Source: CAYJOG01 sp964371695 [NCBI: uncultured bacterium] (GTDB lineage: Bacteria > CAYJOG01). From it: a DNA stretch of 5,789 nt. Below, piece after piece: positions 1 to 5,789 of the stretch (position 1 is its first letter; each line of letters starts with the position of its first letter). Position numbers and translations under genes: made by a program. Location: contig CAYJOG010000203.1 of the NCBI GenBank assembly GCA_964371695.1, positions 1 to 5,789 of the forward strand. Direction: 5' to 3'. The notes beneath the pieces are model-generated. The model was not told the origin of the DNA. It saw only the letters and a program-made list of their open reading frames with translations, and did not search any database.

Positions 1-1402
1 GGCCATTGCCGCTGGTGACGGCGCGGCCACGGCGGCCGTTGTCGATCAGACTGTCCACGGCCTCTTGCAACATGCGTTTTTCGTTGCGGATGATGCTTTC
101 GGGGGCGCGGATTTCGATGAGTTTTTTGAGGCGGTTGTTGCGGTTGATGACACGGCGGTAAAGGTCGTTGAGGTCAGAGCTGGCAAAGCGTCCGCCATCG
201 AGCTGGACCATGGGGCGCAGGTCTGGCGGCAGCACGGGCACCACGTCCAGAATCATCCACTCCGGCCGGTTCCCGCTCTGGCGAAAGCTCTCGATCACCT
301 TGATGCGCTTGATGAGTTTCAGGCGTTTCTGGGTCTTGGTGATGGAAAGCTCGTCATTGACTTCGGTGAACAGCGAATCCAGGTCCAGGCCAGCCAGCAG
401 TTTTTTGATGGCCTCGGCCCCCATGCCGATTTCCACCAGATCATCGAAGTTGCCGTGCAGGTTTTCTTTGAGCACGTGCAGAAAGGCGTTCAGGCGTTCG
501 AACTCCTCGTCGCTCATGATCTGTTTGTGCGCCAGACCAATCAGATCCTTACAGGCGTCGTCCAGTTCCTTTTCCCGCTCTTTCACCTTGGTGCTGGTTT
601 CCTTGCGGCGCTCCTCGGCTTTGTAGTCAATGTCCAGCAGGGCCTTGGTGATGAACTCTTCTTTCATCACCACCGGAATGTCCTCGGCGTCAATCTTGCG
701 GCCCTTGAGCAGGTCAATGGCGGCTTTATCCAGGTCTGAAAACAGGCCCGCCAGCAGTTCGCCGGTTTTGGGATCCATGATGTCATCGGCCAGATAGACG
801 TTCTTGACCACCTTGCTGTTGTAGTCGCCCAGCATGAGGATTTTTTCGCGCAGTTCCTCTTTGAGTTTTTTGAGGTCTTCCTTGCGGCCGTTGTCCACCT
901 CGCGGTTGAGCAGGTTTTCATAACTCATCAGTTCGTTGGAAATGGCGGCGCGGAACTTGGGGGTCATGTCGGTGATGCGGTCGCGGTTGAGCCGCACCAC
1001 GATGTAGCTGAGGTAATACAGCACCTTTTCCAGTTCCTTGATCGTCATGTCCAGCAAAAGCCCCATGCGGCTGGGCACACCCTTGAAATACCAGATATGA
1101 CTGACGGGGGCCGCCAGCTCGATGTGCGCCATGCGCTCGCGGCGCACTTTGGCGCGGGTGCATTCCACGCCGCACACGTCGCACACCAAGCCGCGGTGGC
1201 GCACCTTCTTGAGTTTGCCGCAGGCGCATTCGTAGTCTTTCACCGGCCCGAACACCCGCTCGCAGAACAACCCGGCCTTTTCAGGCTTGAGGGTGCGATA
1301 GTTGATGGTTTCGGGTTTGGTGACCTCGCCGTAGCTCCATTTGCGGATGTCGCTGGGGCTGGCAAGACCGATGCGGATGGTTTTGAAAAGTTCGGTGGAC
1401 AT
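1..1402 (-). CDS. rpoC: DNA-directed RNA polymerase subunit beta-prime, N-terminal part (runs off left edge)
   Basis: The minus-strand frame from the ATG at 1402 to the window edge gives 467 codons with no stop. It encodes the N-terminal third of beta-prime, the subunit that carries the clamp and the catalytic Mg-binding loop. The start fits the family: residues 11-24 read [14 protein letters not shown], the usual clamp-core opening. The zinc-binding domain has Cys59, Cys61, Cys74 and Cys77 (CxC...CxxC), with an extra Cys at 81. Residues 103-112 ([10 protein letters not shown]) are typical. Residues 380-467 hold the highly conserved stretch [20 protein letters not shown], then [20 protein letters not shown] (403-422) and [20 protein letters not shown] (440-459), which run through the rudder/lid region. 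The catalytic NADFDGD motif lies further on, outside the window. Between about residues 138 and 293 there is a charged, helix-rich insertion of about 140 residues relative to the Bacillus-type protein as I recall it. The gene follows rpoB by 50 bases in the same orientation. Identification is certain; whether the gene is intact further left is unseen. Confidence 0.98.
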   Translation of the reverse strand, partial: MSTELFKTIRIGLASPSDIRKWSYGEVTKPETINYRTLKPEKAGLFCERVFGPVKDYECACGKLKKVRHRGLVCDVCGVECTRAKVRRERMAHIELAAPVSHIWYFKGVPSRMGLLLDMTIKELEKVLYYLSYIVVRLNRDRITDMTPKFRAAISNELMSYENLLNREVDNGRKEDLKKLKEELREKILMLGDYNSKVVKNVYLADDIMDPKTGELLAGLFSDLDKAAIDLLKGRKIDAEDIPVVMKEEFITKALLDIDYKAEERRKETSTKVKEREKELDDACKDLIGLAHKQIMSDEEFERLNAFLHVLKENLHGNFDDLVEIGMGAEAIKKLLAGLDLDSLFTEVNDELSITKTQKRLKLIKRIKVIESFRQSGNRPEWMILDVVPVLPPDLRPMVQLDGGRFASSDLNDLYRRVINRNNRLKKLIEIRAPESIIRNEKRMLQEAVDSLIDNGRRGRAVTSGNG

Positions 1403-1413
1403 AGGGCTGGTTT

Positions 1414-1420
1414 CTCCTTT
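1414..1420 (-). promoter_or_regulatory. Ribosome binding site of rpoC
   Basis: Minus-strand AAAGGAG lies 11 bases before the rpoC ATG, slightly long spacing but the only purine-rich match in the 50-base rpoB-rpoC gap. It supports the ATG at 1402 as the start. The gap has no hairpin followed by a U run, so nothing suggests termination between rpoB and rpoC; co-transcription is inferred. Confidence 0.75.
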
Positions 1421-1452
1421 TGAACGGTTGGCGTGTGCCGGGGGTCGGGTGC

Positions 1453-4400
1453 TTAGAAGTACCCCTTCAACCCCACCTTGCGGGCCAGGGCGCTCACGTC
1501 CCTGTCCCTTTCCTCCACAATGCGGGCCTCCTGGCCAAAGCGGTTGAACAGCGTGATCTTCATGCCCAGCGCCTGAAGCTCCTTCACGAGCACGTTGAAG
1601 GATTCCGGCATGCCGGGAGACTGAATGTTCTTGCCCTTCACAATGGCCTCATAGGTTTTCACGCGGCCCATCACGTCGTCGGACTTGATGGTGAGCAGCT
1701 CCTGCAGCAGGTTGGCCGCGCCATAGGCTTCCAGCGCCCACACTTCCATTTCACCCAAGCGCTGACCGCCGAACTGGGCCTTGCCCCCCAGGGGCTGCTG
1801 GGTGACCAGGGCGTAAGAACCGGTGGACCTGGCGTGCATTTTGTCTTCCACCAGGTGGTTCAGCTTCATCATGTACATCATGCCCACCAGCACCGGGCCG
1901 TCGAACACCTCGCCGGATTTGCCGTCGAACAACTTGACCTTGCCCGTGGTGGACACGCCCCCCTGGCGGGCCAGTTCGGCGATTTCCTCTACCGTGGCGC
2001 CGTTGAACACGGGGGTGATAGCCCCAAACCCCAGGCGGTGACAGATCAGCCCCAGCTGGGTTTCCAGAATCTGCCCCACGTTCATGCGGCTTGGCACGCC
2101 CAGGGGGTTGAGGATGATGTCCACGGGGGTGCCGTCTTCAAGAAACGGCATGTCCTCGATAGGCACAATCTTGCTCACCACACCCTTGTTGCCGTGGCGG
2201 CCCGCCATTTTGTCGCCCACCTGGATGTTCTTCTTCTGGGCGATGAACACGCGCACCAGCTTGTTCACGCCGGGTTTCAGGTCGTCGCCCTTGTCGCGGC
2301 TGTAGACCTTCACGTCAATGACCTTGCCCTCCATGCCGGGCTTCACCTTGAGCGAGGTGTTGCGCACGTCTTTGGCCTTGTCACCAAAGATGGCGCGGAT
2401 GATCTTCTCTTCGCTCGAGAGTTCACTCTCGCCACGGGGAATTACCTTGCCCACCAGAATGTCCTCGGCCTTGACGTGTACGCCAATGCGCACGATGCCT
2501 TCTTCATCCAGGTTCTTGAGCACTTCTTCGGCCACCGTGGGGATGTCCTTGGTGATTTCCTCTGGCCCCAGCTTGGTGTCGCGGGCCTCGCACTCGCTTT
2601 TTTCGATGTGGAACGAGCAGTAGGTGTATTGCTTGACCAGCCGCTCGCTGAGGATGATGGCGTCTTCAAAGTTGTAGCCGTACCACGGCACAAAGGCCGC
2701 CAGCACGTTCTTGCCCAGCGCCAGCGTGCCGTTGTCGGTAGAAGGCCCGTCCGCCAGCACGTCGCCCGCCTTGAGTTTGTCCCCTTCGCTCACACAGGGG
2801 GTTTGATTGATGGTGGTGCCCTGGTTGGACTTGCGCCATTTCACCAGCTTGTATTCGTCCCGCGCTTCGGGGTCGTCCTTGCGTCGCACAATCACACGCT
2901 CACTGTTCACAAACTCCACCACACCCGCGTGTTTGGCCGACACCACGGTGCCGGAGTCAATGGCGATTTTCCGCTCCATGCCCGTGCCCACGATGGGGGC
3001 CTCGGTGGTGATGAGCGGCACCGCCTGACGCTGCATGTTCGAACCCATCAGGGCGCGGTTGGCGTCGTCGTGCTCCAGGAAAGGAATGAGCGAAGTGGTG
3101 ACGGAAATGATCTGTTTGGCGGAAACGTCGAGGAACTGCAACCGCACGGTTTCGGGGTGCAAGTCCACCGGCTCGTGGTTTTCGCGCACGCTCACGCGGT
3201 TTTCGGTGAACCGGTTGTCTTCGGTACGGGCGTTGGCCTGCACGATGCGCACCGGCTCCACCACGCGGATCTCCTTGATGTGCTTGAGCTTTTGCAGCTT
3301 CAGCACGTCCGCGCCGTTGATGAGTTCGCCTTTTTGCAGAATGGTGACGCCGCTGTCGGGGTCCAGCAGGGTGCGGCTCACGGTCTTGCCCAGCAGGTGT
3401 TCAAAGTTGAAATCCTTGTGCTGGATGAAATGCTCGCGGGTGTCCTCTTCTTCAAAGGCCTCCAGCCACAACACATCGTTGGTCACTTCGTGTTCAAAGA
3501 ATGCCTCCACGCCTTTTTCGTGGAATTCCAGAAGAAACTTCTGGTCCACTTCTTCGCCCGCCTGCACCTTTTTGCCGCCCGCGGTGAACGACTTGGTGGC
3601 GCGAAAAACAATCTTGCTCTTGATTTTGCGGTAAGGCGTCTGGATGAACCCATAAGCCCCGATGCGCGCGAAGGTGGCCAGCGAGCTGATGAGACCGATG
3701 TTGGGGCCTTCGGGAGACTCGATGGGGCAGATGCGGCCGTAGTGGCTGTGGTGAACGTCGCGCACCTCAAACCCGGCGCGCTCGCGGGTAAGCCCCTGGG
3801 GGCCCAGGGCGCTCACGCGGCGTTTGTGCGTGAGTTCGCTCAGGGGGTTGGTCTGGTCCATGAACTGCGAAAGCTGGTTGCTGCCGAAAAACTCGTTGAG
3901 CGCCGACTGCACGGGGCGGTAATTGATCACGTCCTGGGGCGTGAGCGTCTGCACGTCCTGGCTGGCCATTTTCTCTTTGGCCAGGCGCTCCATGCGGGCA
4001 TAACCCAGGCGCATCTGGTTCTGGATGAGTTCCCCGATGCCGCGCACACGACGGTTGGAGAGATGGTCGATGTCGTCGCTCTCGAAACCCTCTTTTTTCG
4101 CCTTCATTTTCAGAAGGAACTCCAGGATTTTCACGAAGTCCTCACGCATCAGCGTGGGGCGCTCCACGGGCACGTTCACCTGAAGCTTCACGTTCATTTT
4201 GTAGCGGCCCACGGGGCTGAGGTCGTAATACTTGCGTACAAAAAACCGGCTGTGCAAAAAGTCCTCGGCATAGTCCCGGCCCGGATACGGCTCCTGCTTG
4301 AGGCGTTCGTATACCTTGGCCAGAGCGTCTTCCTGGGTTTTCACGTCGTCGGTTTCTTTGGCCAGGGTGTTTTCGATGGTCTTGCGGATTTCAATAGGCT

Positions 4401-5247
4401 CGATTTTTTCAAACAGCGTGATGCGGGGCAGACGACATTTTTCCACCAAGCGTGCGGCGGTGGCGTCCAGCCGTGCGCCGGCCTTGGCGATTTTCACGAT
4501 TTCGCCGGTGTCGCGACGGGTGCCCTCCAGGGCTTCGCGGGTGTAAAAGCCCATGGCGTCCTCGGCCACGGGGTTTTCCACCACAAAATCCTTGCCTTCA
4601 TAACGCATGGTTTTCATGTCGCCCTCAAGGTCAAACTCAAACCCCAAAGCGCGCAAAAAAGTGGTGTAGGCCAGCTTGCGGGCCTTGTCCACGCGAATCC
4701 ACAAAATGTCTTTCGCGTCGTATTCCACCTGCACCCACACGCCGCTGTTGGGAATCAGCCGCGCCGAGCAGATGCTGCCGCCGCTGGCGTCCATTTCTTC
4801 CTTGAAATAAATGCCGGGGCTGCGGATGAGCTGGCTCACCAGCACACGTTCTGCACCGTTCACGATGAACGTGGCGGTTTCGGTCATGATCGGGAACTCG
4901 CCCAGATACACTTCCTGCTCTTTGGCTTCGAGAATCCCGCCGGTTTCCTGATCCTTGATGACAAGGCGGCACAACAGACGCAGAGGGGCCTGATAGGTGA
5001 GGTCGCGCTCACGGCAGGTGTCCTGGTCGTTGGTGGCTTCTCCCAGGGTGTAACCCAGCAGCTCCACGGTGGCATGACCCGCCACGTCTTCAATGGGACT
5101 GACCGTGCTGATCAGGTCCATCATGCCCACTTCAAGGTACCACTTGTAGGAAGCCTTTTGAACCTCCAGCAGATAGGGCTCTTCATTCACCGATGGAATC
5201 TTGGTGAAATCCAGGTATTTACGGCCAGCGATGGTGATTTCCTTCAC
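1453..5247 (-). CDS. rpoB: DNA-directed RNA polymerase subunit beta
   Basis: Complete beta subunit of 1264 residues, which forms half of the polymerase active cleft and the rifampicin pocket. The start is GTG, chosen because a GGGAGGA ribosome site lies six bases upstream and conserved sequence begins soon after ([16 protein letters not shown], 26-41). Visible landmarks in order: protrusion/lobe, with [20 protein letters not shown] at 113-132; lobe insertion at about 205-310; fork and rifampicin region at 455-486 with D464, H474, R477 and S479 all wild-type; [10 protein letters not shown] at 511-520; NMQRQAVP at 737-744; [10 protein letters not shown] at 855-864, where E861/D862 match the conserved ED pair; [14 protein letters not shown] at 1013-1026 with the two active-site lysines K1013 and K1021; and the C-terminal clamp segment [20 protein letters not shown] at 1150-1169. 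It is longer than the roughly 1190-residue Bacillus protein and shorter than the 1342-residue E. coli one. A second insertion sits at about 543-668. The gene contains no TTA, CTA or TCA codons. It lies 50 bases before rpoC and is probably transcribed from the promoter at 5441-5468. Confidence 0.99.
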   Translation of the reverse strand: MKEITIAGRKYLDFTKIPSVNEEPYLLEVQKASYKWYLEVGMMDLISTVSPIEDVAGHATVELLGYTLGEATNDQDTCRERDLTYQAPLRLLCRLVIKDQETGGILEAKEQEVYLGEFPIMTETATFIVNGAERVLVSQLIRSPGIYFKEEMDASGGSICSARLIPNSGVWVQVEYDAKDILWIRVDKARKLAYTTFLRALGFEFDLEGDMKTMRYEGKDFVVENPVAEDAMGFYTREALEGTRRDTGEIVKIAKAGARLDATAARLVEKCRLPRITLFEKIEPIEIRKTIENTLAKETDDVKTQEDALAKVYERLKQEPYPGRDYAEDFLHSRFFVRKYYDLSPVGRYKMNVKLQVNVPVERPTLMREDFVKILEFLLKMKAKKEGFESDDIDHLSNRRVRGIGELIQNQMRLGYARMERLAKEKMASQDVQTLTPQDVINYRPVQSALNEFFGSNQLSQFMDQTNPLSELTHKRRVSALGPQGLTRERAGFEVRDVHHSHYGRICPIESPEGPNIGLISSLATFARIGAYGFIQTPYRKIKSKIVFRATKSFTAGGKKVQAGEEVDQKFLLEFHEKGVEAFFEHEVTNDVLWLEAFEEEDTREHFIQHKDFNFEHLLGKTVSRTLLDPDSGVTILQKGELINGADVLKLQKLKHIKEIRVVEPVRIVQANARTEDNRFTENRVSVRENHEPVDLHPETVRLQFLDVSAKQIISVTTSLIPFLEHDDANRALMGSNMQRQAVPLITTEAPIVGTGMERKIAIDSGTVVSAKHAGVVEFVNSERVIVRRKDDPEARDEYKLVKWRKSNQGTTINQTPCVSEGDKLKAGDVLADGPSTDNGTLALGKNVLAAFVPWYGYNFEDAIILSERLVKQYTYCSFHIEKSECEARDTKLGPEEITKDIPTVAEEVLKNLDEEGIVRIGVHVKAEDILVGKVIPRGESELSSEEKIIRAIFGDKAKDVRNTSLKVKPGMEGKVIDVKVYSRDKGDDLKPGVNKLVRVFIAQKKNIQVGDKMAGRHGNKGVVSKIVPIEDMPFLEDGTPVDIILNPLGVPSRMNVGQILETQLGLICHRLGFGAITPVFNGATVEEIAELARQGGVSTTGKVKLFDGKSGEVFDGPVLVGMMYMMKLNHLVEDKMHARSTGSYALVTQQPLGGKAQFGGQRLGEMEVWALEAYGAANLLQELLTIKSDDVMGRVKTYEAIVKGKNIQSPGMPESFNVLVKELQALGMKITLFNRFGQEARIVEERDRDVSALARKVGLKGYF

Positions 5248-5252
5248 GTGTG

Positions 5253-5259
5253 TCCTCCC
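5253..5259 (-). promoter_or_regulatory. Ribosome binding site of rpoB (sets the GTG start)
   Basis: Minus-strand GGGAGGA is a near-perfect Shine-Dalgarno six bases before the GTG at 5247. It sits just after an A/T-rich run (5263-5283) that should keep it unpaired. It is the main reason for accepting GTG instead of an internal methionine such as residue 42, which would cut into conserved N-terminal sequence. Confidence 0.85.
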
Positions 5260-5295
5260 GGGGCATTAAGAAAATATTTAAAGACGCGCAAAATC

Positions 5296-5322
5296 CATGC
5301 CCTTTTTGAAAAAAGGTTCATG
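5296..5322 (-). repeat. Inverted repeat in the rpoB leader (CATG arms around CCTTTT/AAAAGG)
   Basis: On the minus strand, outer CATG arms pair with each other and inner CCTTTT pairs with AAAAGG around a four-base loop, with a small asymmetric AA/G internal loop. That gives about ten base pairs, half of them A-U. What follows is GATTTTGCGCG, not a clean T run, so it is not a convincing terminator. The hairpin includes the only ATG of a 25-codon frame that overlaps the rpoB start. Confidence 0.5.
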
Positions 5323-5374
5323 GGGCGGAACAGGGCTTGACTGTGTGTTGAACAGACTCAGTGGCTTCTCCGGC

Positions 5375-5397
5375 AATCGGCCCTTGGACCGGCGATT
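5375..5397 (-). repeat. Inverted repeat in the rpoB leader (AATCG/CGATT)
   Basis: Five-base arms AATCG (5375-5379) and CGATT (5393-5397) flank a GC-rich centre that can itself form a short alternative GGTC/GGCC hairpin. Two CCGG tetramers (5370-5373 and 5389-5392) add further competing pairings. The exact fold is uncertain; the dyad symmetry is visible directly. Confidence 0.35.
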
Positions 5398-5400
5398 AAG

Positions 5401-5438
5401 GGCCTCCCGCCCCTGATGGGGGTGCGGGAAATGAGGCC
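5401..5438 (-). repeat. GC-rich dyad at the predicted 5' end of the rpoB transcript
   Basis: Outer arms GGCCT (5401-5405) and AGGCC (5434-5438) enclose inner arms CCCGC (5406-5410) and GCGGG (5424-5428), with CCC/GGG continuing the inner stem past a one-base bulge. The inner stem-loop of eight pairs would sit within the first 30 bases of the rpoB mRNA. It begins three bases downstream of the -10 element. It could act as an mRNA-protecting 5' hairpin or as DNA dyad symmetry for a repressor. There is no U run on either strand, so it is not an intrinsic terminator. Confidence 0.55.
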
Positions 5439-5440
5439 GC

Positions 5441-5468
5441 ATTGTAAGCCACAAAAACCCCCTGTCAA
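5441..5468 (-). promoter_or_regulatory. Predicted sigma70-type promoter for rpoB-rpoC
   Basis: Reading the minus strand, TTGACA (5468-5463) is a perfect -35 hexamer. It is followed after 16 bases by TACAAT (5446-5441), a five-of-six match to the -10 consensus. The 32 bases just upstream (5469-5500) are markedly A/T-rich, as in UP elements of strong promoters. Expected start of transcription is around 5432-5434. It lies in the only sizeable gene-free gap and points at rpoB. The match is clear by eye; activity is not demonstrated. Confidence 0.75.
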
Positions 5469-5534
5469 ACGATAAATGGGATAAACAAAAACTGTTTTAA
5501 GCGATACTGTTTGTCGTCAATCACACGGATACGC

Positions 5535-5789
5535 TTACGGCGCGGCTGTCACCACCAGCGTGCGGGTGGCCACACCCGTGTTGCCGCCGCTGTCGGTGGC
5601 CGTGAGCGTGATGGTGTGGGTACCGGGCAACAGGGTGGCCACCACCAGCGCCGCGCCGGTTCCCAGTGCGCCGTTCAGATTGCTGCTCCAGGCCAGGGAC
5701 TGCCCTCCCAGCACACCGTCTTCGGGGTCAGCGCCGTTGCCTGACAGCAGCACTGCCGTGCCAAAAGCCACCTGCTGATTGTTCTGGGG
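5535..5789 (-). CDS. C-terminal end of a PKD/Ig-like domain protein (runs off right edge)
   Basis: The frame is open from the window edge to a TAA at 5535-5537 and supplies the last 84 residues of a protein whose start is outside the window. They form a single beta-sandwich repeat of the PKD/bacterial Ig-like type: a first strand VAFGTAVLLSG, the ADPEDG turn (20-25), SLAWSS (31-36), LGTG (42-45), then GTHTITLTATDSGGNTGVA (56-74) and a final strand RTLVV. Such repeats are typical of secreted or surface proteins, including adhesins and extracellular enzymes. The protein stops three residues after the last strand, with no LPXTG, PEP-CTERM or membrane anchor at this end. The enzymatic or binding role cannot be told from this tail. 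It is co-directional with rpoB, 287 bases upstream, and is probably not functionally related. No clear terminator follows it, so some read-through into rpoB is possible. Confidence 0.85.
   Translation of the reverse strand, partial: PQNNQQVAFGTAVLLSGNGADPEDGVLGGQSLAWSSNLNGALGTGAALVVATLLPGTHTITLTATDSGGNTGVATRTLVVTAAP

Larger units (their letters stand above)
5248..5434 (-). promoter_or_regulatory. rpoB 5' leader (untranslated region of about 185 bases)
   Basis: If transcription starts about seven to nine bases after the TACAAT element, the rpoB mRNA carries roughly 185 untranslated bases. The leader holds three separate inverted repeats (5401-5438, 5375-5397, 5296-5322) and then an A/T-rich run before the ribosome site. 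None is followed by a U run on the minus strand, so I see no intrinsic terminator or classic attenuator. It matches no leader or riboswitch class I know. Its length and pairing potential make post-transcriptional control of rpoB plausible, but that is inference. Confidence 0.45.

Noticed and set aside
65-739. A 224-codon plus-strand frame at the left end.
   Set aside because: Antisense shadow of rpoC in the same codon register; it ends where rpoC uses a TCA codon.
1403-1452. Possible terminator or extra promoter between rpoB and rpoC.
   Set aside because: Only 50 bases, with no stable hairpin plus U run and no paired -35/-10 hexamers; only the rpoC ribosome site is evident.
1420-5340. A 1306-codon open frame on the plus strand opposite rpoB.
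   Set aside because: It is in exact antisense codon register with rpoB and exists because rpoB avoids TTA, CTA and TCA. Its product is a His/Leu/Ala/Val/Phe-rich sequence with no domain, while rpoB on the other strand is unmistakable.
5401-5438. GC-rich dyad as an intrinsic terminator for the upstream PKD gene or for plus-strand transcription.
   Set aside because: No U run follows on either strand, and it lies downstream of the predicted rpoB -10 element.
5491-5512. Two direct copies of ACTGTTT, 15 bases apart, between the PKD stop and the promoter.
   Set aside because: Seven-base A/T-rich repeats are expected by chance in such a stretch; no further copies or symmetry support an operator.
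5515-5520. TTGACG on the minus strand as an additional upstream -35 element.
   Set aside because: No acceptable -10 hexamer lies 16-18 bases downstream; the sequence there is AAAACAG.
5511-5778. Plus-strand frames of 72-77 codons at the right end.
   Set aside because: They lie opposite the PKD repeat, whose minus-strand protein has clear family motifs; the plus-strand products are low-complexity.

Overview
This window is a piece of a bacterial core-genome locus read almost entirely on the minus strand. It holds a complete rpoB (RNA polymerase beta subunit, 1264 residues), the first 467 codons of rpoC (beta-prime subunit) running off the left edge, a roughly 290-base control region upstream of rpoB, and the last 84 codons of a PKD/Ig-like repeat protein entering from the right edge. 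The sequence is moderately GC-rich. There are no tRNA, rRNA, CRISPR or insertion-sequence features.

Layout in transcription order (right to left): the extracellular-type PKD protein ends at 5535. An A/T-rich stretch follows, then a strong-looking sigma70-type promoter (TTGACA, 16 bases, TACAAT; 5468 to 5441). Next is a leader of about 185 bases containing three inverted repeats. rpoB starts at a GTG (5247) behind a good Shine-Dalgarno and ends at 1453. A 50-base gap with a ribosome binding site leads to rpoC (ATG at 1402). rpoB and rpoC are evidently co-transcribed and make the two large subunits that together form the polymerase active site.

Organism: a bacterium, probably not a proteobacterium. 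Beta lacks the large insertion that many lineages carry just before the PGVNKLVRV segment, and both subunits look most like those of Gram-positive, cyanobacterial and other non-proteobacterial groups. I cannot resolve the phylum. rplL, the usual gene upstream of rpoB, is absent from the visible 540 bases. rpoB therefore seems to be uncoupled from the rplKAJL cluster and to have its own promoter, unless the assembly is wrong.

The most interesting content is in the polymerase itself. Beta has a lobe insertion at about residues 205-310 and a second insertion of about 100 residues at about 543-668. Beta-prime has an insertion of about 140 residues at about 138-293. All three contain short segments that resemble the beta/beta-prime module found in known lineage-specific polymerase inserts. 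I found no undescribed system beyond these inserts and the unusual rpoB upstream region. The very long plus-strand reading frame opposite rpoB is a codon-bias shadow, not a gene.
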